Source of the DNA: Pseudomonas bubulae
GTDB taxonomy: Bacteria; Pseudomonadota; Gammaproteobacteria; Pseudomonadales; Pseudomonadaceae
Assembly: GCF_037023725.1 (NCBI RefSeq)
Contig: NZ_CP146077.1
Location: 134,001-198,000 of the forward strand
Direction of reading: 5' to 3'
Length of the DNA: 64,000 bases
In this document: positions 1 through 8,440 of the stretch, in pieces
How the letters are laid out: each line of letters begins with the position of its first letter
Numbering within the stretch: the stretch's first letter is position 1
The notes under the pieces: model-generated
The model's database searches: none
Seen by the model: the letters and a program-made list of their open reading frames with translations, nothing else
What the model was told of the DNA's origin: nothing
Program-made: the position numbers and the translations under genes

Positions 1-1
1 G

Positions 2-193
2 CAATTGCTGGGCAATGCCGGCGTGGGTGTCGAGCAGGTGGATACGGTGTTCTTCACCGGTGGTTCAAGCGGGATTCCGGCCTTGCGCCAGAGCGTCGCG
101 GCCATGTTGCCGAATGCGCAGCATGTTGAAGGCAACATCTTCGGCAGCATCGGCAGCGGTCTGGCGATTGAGGCCAAAAAGCGTTACGGCTAA
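2..193 (+). CDS. Hsp70-family (YegD-like) chaperone, C-terminal fragment
   Basis: Only the last 63 codons are in the window; the gene starts upstream of base 1. The fragment contains the phosphate/adenosine-type signature VFFTGGSSGIPALR followed by FGSIGSGLA, the arrangement seen at the end of the actin-like ATPase domain of Hsp70 proteins. The protein stops right after this motif (KKRYG), so it lacks the Hsp70 substrate-binding domain, as is usual for YegD-type stand-alone ATPase-domain proteins. A strong hairpin lies just downstream (201-235). Family assignment is fair; the exact member cannot be settled from the fragment. Confidence 0.75.
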   Translation, partial: QLLGNAGVGVEQVDTVFFTGGSSGIPALRQSVAAMLPNAQHVEGNIFGSIGSGLAIEAKKRYG

Positions 194-200
194 AACCCTC

Positions 201-235
201 GCCCCAACCCTCTCCGTCCGGGAGAGGGTTGGGGC
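201..235. repeat. Intergenic hairpin of repeat family B (possible bidirectional terminator)
   Basis: A 15-bp stem (GCCCCAACCCTCTCC with its complement) closes a loop of about five bases between two convergent genes. Its CCCTCTCC/GGGAGAGGG core recurs at 3550-3683, 19807-19900 and 24652-24745. There is no clear T run, so a terminator role is only inferred from position. Confidence 0.6.
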
Positions 236-241
236 AAGCCG

Positions 242-1252
242 TTACACCAACCCCACCTGCTTCAGCTCACTCTTCAAATATGCATAGTAGATCGGCCCCG
301 CCACCACGCCCGGCAGGCCGAAGGCTGCTTCAAAGACCAGCATCGCCAGCAGCAATTCCCACGACTTGGCACTGATTTGCCCGCCGACGATCTTGGCGTT
401 GAGGAAGTATTCCAGCTTGTGGATAACAATCAGATAACCCAGCGCCCCGATCGCCACCCAGATCGATAGCGACAAACCGACGATAGTGATCAGGGTGTTG
501 GAAATCAGGTTGCCAATCACCGGCAGCAAACCCAGCAGGAAGGTCAGCACGATCAGGGTTTTGGTCAGCGGCAGATGCACGCCCAGCAGCGGCAGGACTA
601 CAGCCAGAAAGATCCCGGTAAATACCGTGTTGAGCAGCGCGATCTTGATTTGCGCAAAAACGATATTGCGGAAGGCTTGTACCAGCAGGTGCAGACGCTC
701 GAACAGCGCAGCCGACAGCGGCTTGCGGCGGCTGATATCAGGAATGGTCTGCAAGGCCATGATGGCCCCCAGCACCATGCCGATCAGCAGGGTCACGAAC
801 ATATGCGCGGCGTCTTTGCCCACCAGTTGCAGATCGCTGAGGTGCTTGTTCATCCATTGCCCGATGGCAATCCGGAACTCGGCAGCACTGGCTGGCAGGT
901 AGCTGTCCAGGAACGGCGGCAACTGGCCGCGGGCCCGATCGACTACGGCCATGAATTTATTCAGTGAAGCGCCGGGGTTTTCCGCCTCATGCAACAGAAA
1001 ACTGATGGCACCGGCAAAGATCAGCGCCAGTACGCTGACAATCACCGTACCCAGCAAAGCCACCGCCAGCCAGCGCGCACGGCGCCCGGCAATCAGACGC
1101 TGCAATTGCGGGGTGAGCATATTGACCAGTTCGAACACCAACAAGCCCGCCAGCAGGCTGGGCAACAAACGCAACGGGAAAACCAATAGCAGGCCGCCAG
1201 CAATAATGATGTAGCTGGCCAAGACGATGTGACGCTGAGAAAACGATGGCAT
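242..1252 (-). CDS. AI-2E family transporter (PerM/YdiK-like membrane protein)
   Basis: A 336-residue, very hydrophobic polytopic protein with seven or eight predicted membrane segments: a pair at about residues 10-45, one at 62-88, and a dense group from 150 to the end. The middle loop (about 90-145) is soluble and helical. The late segment FLLGLLPVIGNLISNTLITIVGL and the C-terminal FEAAFGLPGVVAGPIYYAYLK match the conserved P-x-x-G-P region of the AI-2E exporter (UPF0118/PerM) family. The substrate is unknown; the name comes from E. coli TqsA, and most members are not proven AI-2 exporters. ATG start with GAGG about eight bases upstream. Single gene, convergent with the Hsp70-like gene. Confidence 0.85.
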   Translation of the reverse strand: MPSFSQRHIVLASYIIIAGGLLLVFPLRLLPSLLAGLLVFELVNMLTPQLQRLIAGRRARWLAVALLGTVIVSVLALIFAGAISFLLHEAENPGASLNKFMAVVDRARGQLPPFLDSYLPASAAEFRIAIGQWMNKHLSDLQLVGKDAAHMFVTLLIGMVLGAIMALQTIPDISRRKPLSAALFERLHLLVQAFRNIVFAQIKIALLNTVFTGIFLAVVLPLLGVHLPLTKTLIVLTFLLGLLPVIGNLISNTLITIVGLSLSIWVAIGALGYLIVIHKLEYFLNAKIVGGQISAKSWELLLAMLVFEAAFGLPGVVAGPIYYAYLKSELKQVGLV

Positions 1253-1345
1253 ACAGCCTCAAAACTGACAGCGTGAAAGGACAAGCAGTCTGCCAGCCTT
1301 CAGCTGCGAGCACTAGAATTTGTGACTGGCGGGAGGGCATACACC

Positions 1346-1434
1346 CTGTGGGAGCGGGCTTGCTCGCGAATCAGGCGCTGCGGTATGTCAGTTAAACCGC
1401 AGTGAGGCCATCGCGAGCAAGCCCGCTCCCACAG
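1346..1434. repeat. REP-type inverted pair (family A)
   Basis: Two facing copies of the Pseudomonas REP core (TGTGGGAGCGGGCTTGCTCG and its complement) with about 40 bases between them, in the gap between the AI-2E and psiF genes. Confidence 0.9.
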
Positions 1435-1440
1435 TGCCGA

Positions 1441-1722
1441 TCATTTTTTCTTCAGGCAATCACTCATAAAGGCTTTGCGCGCATCGCCCTTGAGGGCTTG
1501 GGTGCCTGCGGTGGCATTGCAGGTTTTCATCTTGTCCTGCTGCGTCGCCGGCTTGGCTTTGAGGCAGGTACTCATAAAGGCTTTGCGCTCATCGCCCTTG
1601 AGGGCCTTGGCACTGGCGTCAGCGTTACAGGTGGTCATTTTGTTCTGTTGGGCCGTGGCCGCAAAGCCCTGGGAACACAGGAGCAGACCTATCATCAGCA
1701 AAGGAACACGCAGCATCTTCAT
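1441..1722 (-). CDS. psiF: PsiF-family periplasmic protein
   Basis: A 93-residue exported protein: signal peptide MKMLRVPLLMIGLLLCSQGFA, then two tandem PsiF repeats of about 35 residues, each with the pattern KM-x-TCN-A-x(7)-LKGD-x-RKAFMS-x-CLK. Each repeat has two cysteines, so a disulfide per repeat is plausible. The ATG at 1722 is chosen because AAGGAG lies eight bases before it and the signal peptide starts there; an in-frame start further upstream has neither. The family was named for phosphate-starvation induction in E. coli; its molecular function is unknown. A REP pair lies immediately downstream. Confidence 0.85.
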   Translation of the reverse strand: MKMLRVPLLMIGLLLCSQGFAATAQQNKMTTCNADASAKALKGDERKAFMSTCLKAKPATQQDKMKTCNATAGTQALKGDARKAFMSDCLKKK

Positions 1723-1785
1723 GGAGTTTTCTCCTTGTTGGCGCGCCAACGGGCAGCGCGATTCCTGAAGTGTAGACAAACTCTG

Positions 1786-2571
1786 TTACAGCACTCGCGC
1801 CTGACGTCGATACTGCTCCGGGGTACATCCGGCCTGGCGCTGGAACATTGCGATAAACGCCGACGAGGTGCTGTAACCCAGGTCGAAGCCCACGTCCTGC
1901 ACGCTGCGCGCAGACTCCAGCGCCTCAATCGCGGCCAGAAACCGCAGACGCTGACGCCACTCGCCAAAGCTCATGCCCAGTTCCCGCACAAACACCCGCG
2001 CCAATGTACGTTCGCTGACATGCACCTGCTGCGCCCACTGGCCCAACGGGCGGTTGTCGCCTGGGCTCTGTTGCAGCGCTTCCAACACCAGCAACAGGCC
2101 CGGATGGCTGGCATAAGGCAAGAAGCACTGATGCACCGGTGCCTGGCGCAATTGATCGACCAGCACCCGGGCCAGTCTTACATCGGCTTCGCTTTGCGGG
2201 ATATTGATATCGCGGCGGGCAAAGTCGCTGAGGATGGCCTTGAGAATATCGCTGATAGCCAGGGTGACCGGGGTGGTCGGCAAGTGCTGGCAATGCACGG
2301 CATCCAGATACACAGAGCGATAAACAATCGCCTGGGCGTTGTAGGCACTGTGCTCGGTGTTGGGCGGCACCCAGACCGCGTATTGCGGCGGCGACATAAA
2401 GCGCCGGCCATCGACTTCAAAGCGCATCACACCGTGGGCCACATAATCCAGTGAGCCCCAGGCATGGGTATGGGGCACGGCATGGCTGTGGGCCTCAATC
2501 TCGGCATAGCGAAAGTAAACCGGCGCTGGCAGACCGTCGAACTCGGGGACGTTGATCAGATTCTTGTGCAT
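1786..2571 (-). CDS. AraC-family transcriptional regulator
   Basis: 261 residues. The N-terminal half is a cupin-type sensor with a histidine-rich start (HSHAVPHTHAWG, about residues 28-39) and a VPPNTEHSAY strand. The C-terminal half holds two helix-turn-helix motifs, the first around LGQWAQQVHVSERTLARVF and the second around SVQDVGFDLGYSTSSAFIAMFQRQAG with the AraC signature ending TPEQYRR. It is divergent from the EamA exporter gene at 2669, with about 97 bases between the starts, so the exporter is its most likely target, as in many AraC/efflux pairs. The effector is unknown. Confidence 0.9.
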   Translation of the reverse strand: MHKNLINVPEFDGLPAPVYFRYAEIEAHSHAVPHTHAWGSLDYVAHGVMRFEVDGRRFMSPPQYAVWVPPNTEHSAYNAQAIVYRSVYLDAVHCQHLPTTPVTLAISDILKAILSDFARRDINIPQSEADVRLARVLVDQLRQAPVHQCFLPYASHPGLLLVLEALQQSPGDNRPLGQWAQQVHVSERTLARVFVRELGMSFGEWRQRLRFLAAIEALESARSVQDVGFDLGYSTSSAFIAMFQRQAGCTPEQYRRQARVL

Positions 2572-2668
2572 GCTGTCTGGATACGGGGTGAGGTTGGCTG
2601 GATCGCAGTATAGGCTCGCAGACAGACAAGCGGATAATCACCGCTCATTAACCCTGTGGTTGTCACCG

Positions 2669-3544
2669 ATGCAATACGCTTACCCGCTACTGGCCATTTT
2701 GATCTGGGCCGGCAATACCGTTATCAACAAGCTTGCGGTGGGAGCGATCTTCCCGTCCGAGATCGGCTTTTATCGCTGGCTGCTGGCTGGCCTGCTGTTT
2801 ACCCCCTTTATGCTCAAGCCGGTGATGAGCAACTGGCCGATCATCCGCCCCAACCTGGGCAAGATTTTCATCCTCGGCGTGCTCGGCATGGCGGTGTACC
2901 AGAGCCTGGCCTACTACGCGGCGGCCCGTACGTCGGCGACCAATATGGGCATTATCCTGTCATTGATGCCGCTGATGGTGCTGAGCATGTCGATTATCAG
3001 CCTGGGGCAGCGCCTGACTGCCGGGGCCTTGGTGGGCGCGGTCGTATCGTTTGTCGGGGTACTGGTGGTGGTGTCGAGCGGCAGCCTGGCGGCCTTGCTT
3101 GATCATGGCCTCAACCTGGGTGACGCGATGATGCTGGTCGCCACCCTGGCCTATGCGGTTTACAGCACCCTGCTGAAAAAATGGCAACTGCGCCTGCCGC
3201 CGCTGCAGATGCTGTATATGCAGGTGCTGGTGGCGATTGTGGTGTTGTTTCCGCTGTATCTGGCCTCACCTAAGGTCGGCCCGACTGTGCATAACATGGG
3301 GCTGGTGCTTTATGCCTGTGTGCTGGCGTCGATGATCGCACCGCTGGCCTGGATGAAAGCCGTGGCCAACCTTGGCCCGAGCCGTACCACGCTGTTCTTC
3401 AACCTGCTGCCGTTGATTACCGCGCTGATCGCAGCGGTGGTGCTCAAAGAGCAACTACATGCCTATCACCTGATTGGCGGGGCGCTGACTCTGGGAGGGG
3501 TAATTCTGTCGGAGCGCTGGACTACGCCGTTGCGGGCGGCGTGA
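2669..3544 (+). CDS. EamA/DMT-family transporter
   Basis: 291 residues with ten predicted membrane helices arranged as two EamA repeats, the first beginning YPLLAILIWAGNTVINKLA and ending about residue 135, the second about 145-285 (LGDAMMLVATLAYAVYSTLLKKW). The glycine-rich end LIGGALTLGGVILSERW is typical. Members export amino acids or other small metabolites across the inner membrane; no substrate can be read from the sequence. The ATG at 2669 is preferred because the first helix starts there; an in-frame extension back to 2552 would overlap the divergent araC gene. Confidence 0.9.
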   Translation: MQYAYPLLAILIWAGNTVINKLAVGAIFPSEIGFYRWLLAGLLFTPFMLKPVMSNWPIIRPNLGKIFILGVLGMAVYQSLAYYAAARTSATNMGIILSLMPLMVLSMSIISLGQRLTAGALVGAVVSFVGVLVVVSSGSLAALLDHGLNLGDAMMLVATLAYAVYSTLLKKWQLRLPPLQMLYMQVLVAIVVLFPLYLASPKVGPTVHNMGLVLYACVLASMIAPLAWMKAVANLGPSRTTLFFNLLPLITALIAAVVLKEQLHAYHLIGGALTLGGVILSERWTTPLRAA

Positions 3545-3549
3545 TTTAG

Positions 3550-3683
3550 CCCTCACCCCAGCCCTCTCCCTGCCCGCTTTCGATGTCCGGCTCAAGCCTT
3601 CGCAGAGAGAGGGAGTCAACTGGTGGCGTTGCCCGGATCCACTTTTGCCTTTAGTCCCCTCTCCCTCCGGGAGAGGGTGAGGG
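3550..3683. repeat. Dispersed repeat family B (CCCTCTCCCTCCGGGAGAGGG type)
   Basis: Begins CCCTCACCCCAGCCCTCTCC and ends CTCCGGGAGAGGGTGAGGG, so the ends are inverted copies of one unit; the middle also carries GAGAGAGGGAG. It fills the gap between two convergent genes. Related copies are at 201-235, 19807-19900 and 24652-24745. Confidence 0.8.
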
Positions 3684-3692
3684 ACTTTTGAT

Positions 3693-5759
3693 CTACTTCA
3701 CCGTCTTCGGCACCTTGCCCTGCTGCATTTGTTGCAGCAGCGGCGCGCACTGGTTGGGTTCGCCACCGCTTGGGGCGACCAACGCCAGTAATCCCGCCGC
3801 CGGCCCCGCAATCACACCCAATGCCACCATGCCCGCACCACGTAACAGCAGCGGCACGGCTTGCACACCCGCTGACGGGTTGGCAAAGGTACCGCGTACA
3901 TACAGCGGTGAACGCAACGAAAACAGACGCAAGCCCTTGGACTCTGGAGTGATCTTCAAGTCCAGCTGCTCGGTAGCAAGGTTGATCGTGCCATCGATAT
4001 AGATAATCGCGTTCTCGGTATCGAACACAAACAATCGGGTACTGGCCAGCCCGTTCTTGATCCCCAGGTCCGCTGCCGCGCAGTTGATCTTCACGTCCTC
4101 GTCGCCAAAAATCTTGCCCACTACATAGTTGCCTACGTTCAGGCCGGCAATTTCCATAAGGCTGCGACTGATAGCACCGTCATTGATGATCATCTTCAGA
4201 TCACCGTTGGCGGTGCCCAACAACTTGGCCACCGAATTGCCGGTACCGGTAATCGTGGCATCACCATTGAGTTCGCCGAAGCTGGTTTTCATCGGTTCAA
4301 AGGTGGGAAACAGTTGCTTGAGTTTAAAGTTGCGCGCGGTCAGCCTGGCGCTGCCTTTCAGGGGCGCAGCACGGCCGTTGAGACGAATCTGCGCATCCAG
4401 CTTGCCACCTGCCACGCCAAAACGCAGCGGCTCAAGACTCAGTTCGCCATCATTGAGCACCACATGGGTGTAGAGGTCGGTAAACGGCAGCTCGGCGCTT
4501 TGCACGATACGTTTGCCGGTGAGTTCTACGTCTGCGTCCATATCGCGCCAGCGCTCGGTGCGAAACTCTTCCACCGGCAGCACCTTGCCCGCAGGCTGCT
4601 TGCTCTCGCTGCCCCGGGCTTTTTGCTGGGTGTTGGAGTCGGCACCGATCAACGGCCCCAGGTCAGCCATCAGCAACTGGTTGGACACCAGCTTGCCGGA
4701 CAGCTTGGGCCGTGGCTGGCTGGCCACATATTTCAGATCGCCATGGATATCACTGCTGCCGATTTTGCCGTTGAAATTTTCATAGCTGAAGGTCGCGCCA
4801 TTGGCATCACGCAATTTGGCGGTCAAATGGCCGTCGGTGGAGTACGGCGGCGAATCCGGCAAGGTCACGCCGGTCAACGGATAGAGGTTACTCAGGCTGG
4901 TACCGGCCAATTTCAGGCGCAGGTCCAAGGCACCCAGATTGAGCGGGTCGGTCAAGGTCCCGGCCAGCTCGACATGGCTGTCGGCAATGCTGACCCGGGC
5001 TTGCAACGGGAAAGGCTGAGTCGCGTCCTGCAATGCCAGCAGACCGCCAATTTTACCGCTGCCGTTGAGCTGCTGACCGTGGTACTGGCCTTTGACCTTG
5101 AGGGCGAACGCATAGTCCTGCGGTTTGCCGCCCTTCTCCAGGGCCTTTTTCGCGTCTTTTTCGCCGACGATCTCGCTAAACGGGATGGGTTTGCCCAGCG
5201 AGTCGATCAGCACGTCCAGTCGGGTTTTCAGGGTCTGATCATTGAGGGTCACATGCCCCTTGTCGAAGCCGATAGCACCGATGTCCAGCGTCCAGGCTGA
5301 AGGCTCGGCATCCGGGTCCTTGGGGTCGAAGGTAAAGGTCCAGTTCGCCCGGCCATCAGCCAGGCGCTCAAGACTGGCGCTGGGCTCTGTCAGATTGATG
5401 CGCGGGATATCCACGGTTTGGGTCAACAGCGCCAGCGGCGACAGGCGCAGCTCGACTCTTTTCAGGCTGGCCATTTGCGCAGTTTTCGCCCACTCGGGGT
5501 TGCCCAGGGTCAGGTCCTGAGCAATCACATGGGGCCACGGCACCCAGGCCCGCCAGCCGCCCTGATCCTCTTCGCGCTGCCAGCGCACAGCCAGGTCACC
5601 GTTAATAGCAAACGGGCGGTGGAGGATTTCAGACACTTTGCTGTTGATGGTCGGCTTGATGCGGTTCCAGTCGAAGGTAGCGAGGATCACCACCAGCACG
5701 GCCACCAGCAGAACGAAAATACCGCCTGCCCAGGCAAGGGTCTTACGGGTGCGCGTCAT
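3693..5759 (-). CDS. AsmA-family protein
   Basis: 688 residues. One N-terminal membrane helix (about residues 9-31, TLAWAGGIFVLLVAVLVVILA) anchors a long beta-rich periplasmic body. The AsmA N-terminal signature follows the helix (DWNRIKPTINSKVSEILHRPFAI), and an AsmA C-terminal domain covers about 480-640 (FGELNGDATITGTGNSVAKLLGTANGDLKM). The tail has a glycine/alanine-rich hydrophobic patch and ends QQMQQGKVPKTVK. AsmA-like proteins are bridge-type lipid-transfer or envelope-assembly factors in the periplasm. ATG 5759 is chosen because AAGGAG precedes it and the membrane helix begins there. Transcribed alone. Confidence 0.88.
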   Translation of the reverse strand: MTRTRKTLAWAGGIFVLLVAVLVVILATFDWNRIKPTINSKVSEILHRPFAINGDLAVRWQREEDQGGWRAWVPWPHVIAQDLTLGNPEWAKTAQMASLKRVELRLSPLALLTQTVDIPRINLTEPSASLERLADGRANWTFTFDPKDPDAEPSAWTLDIGAIGFDKGHVTLNDQTLKTRLDVLIDSLGKPIPFSEIVGEKDAKKALEKGGKPQDYAFALKVKGQYHGQQLNGSGKIGGLLALQDATQPFPLQARVSIADSHVELAGTLTDPLNLGALDLRLKLAGTSLSNLYPLTGVTLPDSPPYSTDGHLTAKLRDANGATFSYENFNGKIGSSDIHGDLKYVASQPRPKLSGKLVSNQLLMADLGPLIGADSNTQQKARGSESKQPAGKVLPVEEFRTERWRDMDADVELTGKRIVQSAELPFTDLYTHVVLNDGELSLEPLRFGVAGGKLDAQIRLNGRAAPLKGSARLTARNFKLKQLFPTFEPMKTSFGELNGDATITGTGNSVAKLLGTANGDLKMIINDGAISRSLMEIAGLNVGNYVVGKIFGDEDVKINCAAADLGIKNGLASTRLFVFDTENAIIYIDGTINLATEQLDLKITPESKGLRLFSLRSPLYVRGTFANPSAGVQAVPLLLRGAGMVALGVIAGPAAGLLALVAPSGGEPNQCAPLLQQMQQGKVPKTVK

Positions 5760-6012
5760 GTCACGGCTCCTTGAATTCCACAGAACGTCCCAGTTACGAC
5801 GCCATAAATGTACGACTGGCAAAGACGCCGGAAGGTTTAACCCCGGTACGGCTTTCGTATAAAAAATTTCAAAAGCCCCGGGCTAGAGCCTCCCAGCCTG
5901 AACAATCAATTTTGTCGATTATCACCATTGGCCGTATGAACTTTGATATCCGGCAGCCAAGCGTAGCATTGCCATCACACCTACTTAGTTGCATTGCTAC
6001 GGAGCACACACC

Positions 6013-6285
6013 ATGAAACGCCCAGTCCTGTTTGGTCTTTCCCTTTCACTGATGGCCTTCAACGCCTTCGCCATGCCTGCCGATGAAGAGCCGACCCCAA
6101 TGGCCCAACCAGCATCGAGCTCCTTGAGCCAGCCGCTCAACCCGGTTGCCGAAGACGGCGCACAACGTACCCTGGACCAACAAAACAGCTATGCCGAAGA
6201 TGGCTACGATCGCACTCCGGGCAGCCAGTTTGTCGCCGAAGGTGGCGCCGATCGTCTGGCAGAACGCAACAAGCATGCGAGCTAA
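6013..6285 (+). CDS. Small exported protein with tandem AEDG repeats, function unknown
   Basis: 90 residues with a signal peptide (MKRPVLFGLSLSLMAFNAFA, cleaved before MPADE). The mature part is hydrophilic, without cysteine, and carries three imperfect units: VAEDGAQRTLDQQ, YAEDGYDRTPGSQF and VAEGGADRLAERN. Each unit is about 15 residues with the core AE(D/G)G-x-x-R. ATG 6013 follows GGAG with good spacing; an in-frame start eight codons upstream would put extra residues before the signal peptide. I do not recognise a named family. It is flanked by asmA (divergent) and a REP pair. Confidence 0.75.
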   Translation: MKRPVLFGLSLSLMAFNAFAMPADEEPTPMAQPASSSLSQPLNPVAEDGAQRTLDQQNSYAEDGYDRTPGSQFVAEGGADRLAERNKHAS

Positions 6286-6297
6286 GCCTTTCGCAGG

Positions 6298-6384
6298 TGT
6301 GGGAGCGGGCTTGCTCGCCAATGCATCCCTGCCGCTGATCCGCTAGCCCGCGTAACCTGCATCGCGAGCAAGCCCGCCCCCACA
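6298..6384. repeat. REP-type inverted pair (family A)
   Basis: Facing TGTGGGAGCGGGCTTGCTCGC and GCGAGCAAGCCCGCCCCCAC; the right half has one C-for-T change. Between the small exported protein gene and desT. Confidence 0.88.
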
Positions 6385-6465
6385 CTTTGTGCAGTACACC
6401 GTTCGACGTCATCAAAGCCGATTTGCTAGAGTGCGCCGCTGTACTTGTCTGGAATACCAGCCCCG

Positions 6466-7098
6466 ATGCTGCCTCGTGCCGAACAGAAGCAACAAACCCG
6501 CCTTGCGCTGATGGATGCTGCCCGCCACTTGATGGAGTCGGGTCGCGGCTTTGGCAGCCTGAGCCTGCGCGAAGTCGCAAAGACCGCTGGCATCGTGCCG
6601 ACCGGTTTTTATCGCCACTTCAGCGACATGGACCAACTGGGCCTGGCCCTGGTCAGTGAAGTCGGCCAGACCTTTCGTGAAACCATTCGTCTGGTGCGTC
6701 ACAACGAACTGTTTATGGGCGGTGTGATCAACGCCTCGGTACGAATTTTTCTCGACGTGGTAGAAGCCAACCGCTCGCAGTTTCTGTTTCTGGCCCGCGA
6801 GCAATACGGCGGCTCGCAACCGGTTCGCCAGGCCATTGGCGCCCTGCGCGAAGACATCACTTCGGATCTGGCGGCCGACCTTGGCTCCAAGCCCAAGTTA
6901 GCGCACCTGAATCATGCCGGCCTTACCGTGATCGCCGATCTGGTGGTCAAAAGCGTATTTGCCGCCTTGCCCGACGTGATCGACCCGCCTGCAGATTCAC
7001 TGCCCGATCACCTGCAGCCCCAGGCCAAGATCAGTCAGCAACTGCGCTTTATTTTTATCGGGCTCAAGCACTGGAAAGGCCTGGGCAGTACCGAATAA
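6466..7098 (+). CDS. desT: TetR-family regulator of unsaturated fatty acid synthesis (DesT/FabR-like)
   Basis: 210 residues. The N-terminal TetR helix-turn-helix (about 8-55) reads SLSLREVAKTAGIVPTGFYRHF, nearly the FabR/DesT consensus, followed by MDQLGLALV and a helical ligand domain with VEANRSQFLFLAREQYG. FabR and DesT sense the saturated/unsaturated acyl-CoA ratio and control fatty-acid desaturation genes. In P. aeruginosa, as I recall, desT lies beside ureE and divergent from desCB. Here the ureE side is kept, but no desaturase or reductase gene is next to it. ATG 6466 is preferred over the TTG seven codons upstream because family members start near MPRAEQK. Confidence 0.85.
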   Translation: MLPRAEQKQQTRLALMDAARHLMESGRGFGSLSLREVAKTAGIVPTGFYRHFSDMDQLGLALVSEVGQTFRETIRLVRHNELFMGGVINASVRIFLDVVEANRSQFLFLAREQYGGSQPVRQAIGALREDITSDLAADLGSKPKLAHLNHAGLTVIADLVVKSVFAALPDVIDPPADSLPDHLQPQAKISQQLRFIFIGLKHWKGLGSTE

Positions 7099-7259
7099 TC
7101 GCAAGCGCACCCCATTGGTGCGCCGATGCGCAGATTGCGCACTTATATAGAACATCTTCATCTTTCTGCACCCTTTTTGGGCCTGCATTTGCAGCCTCCG
7201 ACCGGGTTGGCAAGCCCCTTGCTGTGGTTGGAGTAATGTCCATTGCAGGAAGCCTTCCG

Positions 7260-7760
7260 ATGCTGGTGATTCATCGCAGAGTCCAGTCCCACCCCGTGTG
7301 GAGCGCCGAGTTACACCTGAACTTCGAAGCCCGCAGCAAAAGTCGCCTGCGTTGTTTCAGCAGCAGCGGCGAAGATGTCGGCCTGTTCCTTGACCGTGGC
7401 CAGTCACCGCTGGTCGATGGCGAATTTCTGCAGGCTCAGGACGGACGCATCGTGCGCGTCTGTGCCAGCCCCGAAAAGCTCCTGCATGTCACCTGCTGCA
7501 ATGCTTTTGAACTGACCCGCGCCGCTTATCACCTGGGCAACCGCCACGTCGCCCTGCAAGTGGGTGATGGCTGGTTACGCCTGCTTGACGACTACGTGCT
7601 CAAGGCCATGCTGGAGCAACTGGGTGCCCATATCGAGGCCATCGAAGCACCGTTTCAGCCCGAACACGGCGCCTATGGCGGTGGCCATCACCACTCCCGT
7701 GCGGGCGAAGAGGACTTCAACTACGCCCCGCGGTTGCATCAGTTTGGTGTGCGCTTGTGA
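7260..7760 (+). CDS. ureE: Urease accessory protein UreE (nickel metallochaperone)
   Basis: 166 residues. An N-terminal UreE peptide-binding domain (about 1-70, with GEDVGLFLDRG) is followed by the metal-binding ferredoxin-like domain containing CNAFELTRAAYHLGNRHVALQ (nickel-site histidine) and a short histidine tail HGAYGGGHHHSR. UreE delivers nickel to the UreDFG complex for insertion into apo-urease. ATG 7260 sits behind AGGA; the longer in-frame start at 7224 adds residues absent from the family. First gene of ureEFG; it overlaps ureF by four bases (GTGA). The His tail is short compared with Klebsiella-type UreE, so bulk nickel storage is unlikely. Confidence 0.96.
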   Translation: MLVIHRRVQSHPVWSAELHLNFEARSKSRLRCFSSSGEDVGLFLDRGQSPLVDGEFLQAQDGRIVRVCASPEKLLHVTCCNAFELTRAAYHLGNRHVALQVGDGWLRLLDDYVLKAMLEQLGAHIEAIEAPFQPEHGAYGGGHHHSRAGEEDFNYAPRLHQFGVRL

Positions 7761-8431
7761 ACCCGGCCTGGGCGCTCTTGCGCCTGGCCAGCCCGCAGCT
7801 GCCCATTGGCGGCTACAGCTATTCCCAGGGGCTGGAAATGGCCGTTGAAAACGGCCGCGTGGCTGACCCGGCCACGGCAGCGCGCTGGATCCGCGATCAA
7901 TTGCTGCTCAACCTCGCCCGCTTCGAGGCGCCCTTGTTGCTCGCCCACTGTCAGGCCGCAGCGGATCAAGACTGGAACGCTTTGCAGCGTTTGTGTGACG
8001 AGCATCGCGCCAGCCGTGAAACCCGAGAACTGCATCAGGAAAGCCGGCAAATGGGGTATTCCCTGCAACAGTTACTCACCGGCTTACCGGAGCTGGACGA
8101 GCCCGCACGCGAGTTTCTCGCACAACAGGCCGAGCCCCATCTGGCGCTGGGCTGGGCATTGGCCGCACGCGCCTGGGGCATCGACCCACAGGACGCATTG
8201 GCCGCCTGGCTCTGGAGCTGGCTGGAAAACCAGTTGGCCGTGCTGATGAAAACCCTGCCCCTGGGCCAGCAAGCGGCCCAGCGCATGACCAGCGAACTGT
8301 CGGCTGCGTTGCAGCAGGCCCAGCAACACGCCAGTAGCCTCCACTTATCCCACATTGGCAGTGCCGCTTTCGGCCTGTCTTTGGCGAGCATGGCCCACGA
8401 GCGCCAGTACAGCCGCCTGTTTCGTTCCTAG
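7757..8431 (+). CDS. ureF: Urease accessory protein UreF
   Basis: 224 residues, all-helical, starting with the UreF signature LLRLASPQLPIGGYSYSQGLE and containing ARETRELHQESRQMGYSL and the C-terminal HIGSAAFGLSLASMAHERQYSRLFRS. UreF binds UreD/UreH-urease and gates the GTPase UreG. GTG start inside the ureE stop (GTGA overlap) implies translational coupling. The ureG start follows nine bases after the stop. The C-terminal arginine-containing tail expected for UreG contact is intact. Confidence 0.95.
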   Translation: MNPAWALLRLASPQLPIGGYSYSQGLEMAVENGRVADPATAARWIRDQLLLNLARFEAPLLLAHCQAAADQDWNALQRLCDEHRASRETRELHQESRQMGYSLQQLLTGLPELDEPAREFLAQQAEPHLALGWALAARAWGIDPQDALAAWLWSWLENQLAVLMKTLPLGQQAAQRMTSELSAALQQAQQHASSLHLSHIGSAAFGLSLASMAHERQYSRLFRS

Positions 8432-8440
8432 GAGAAAGCA

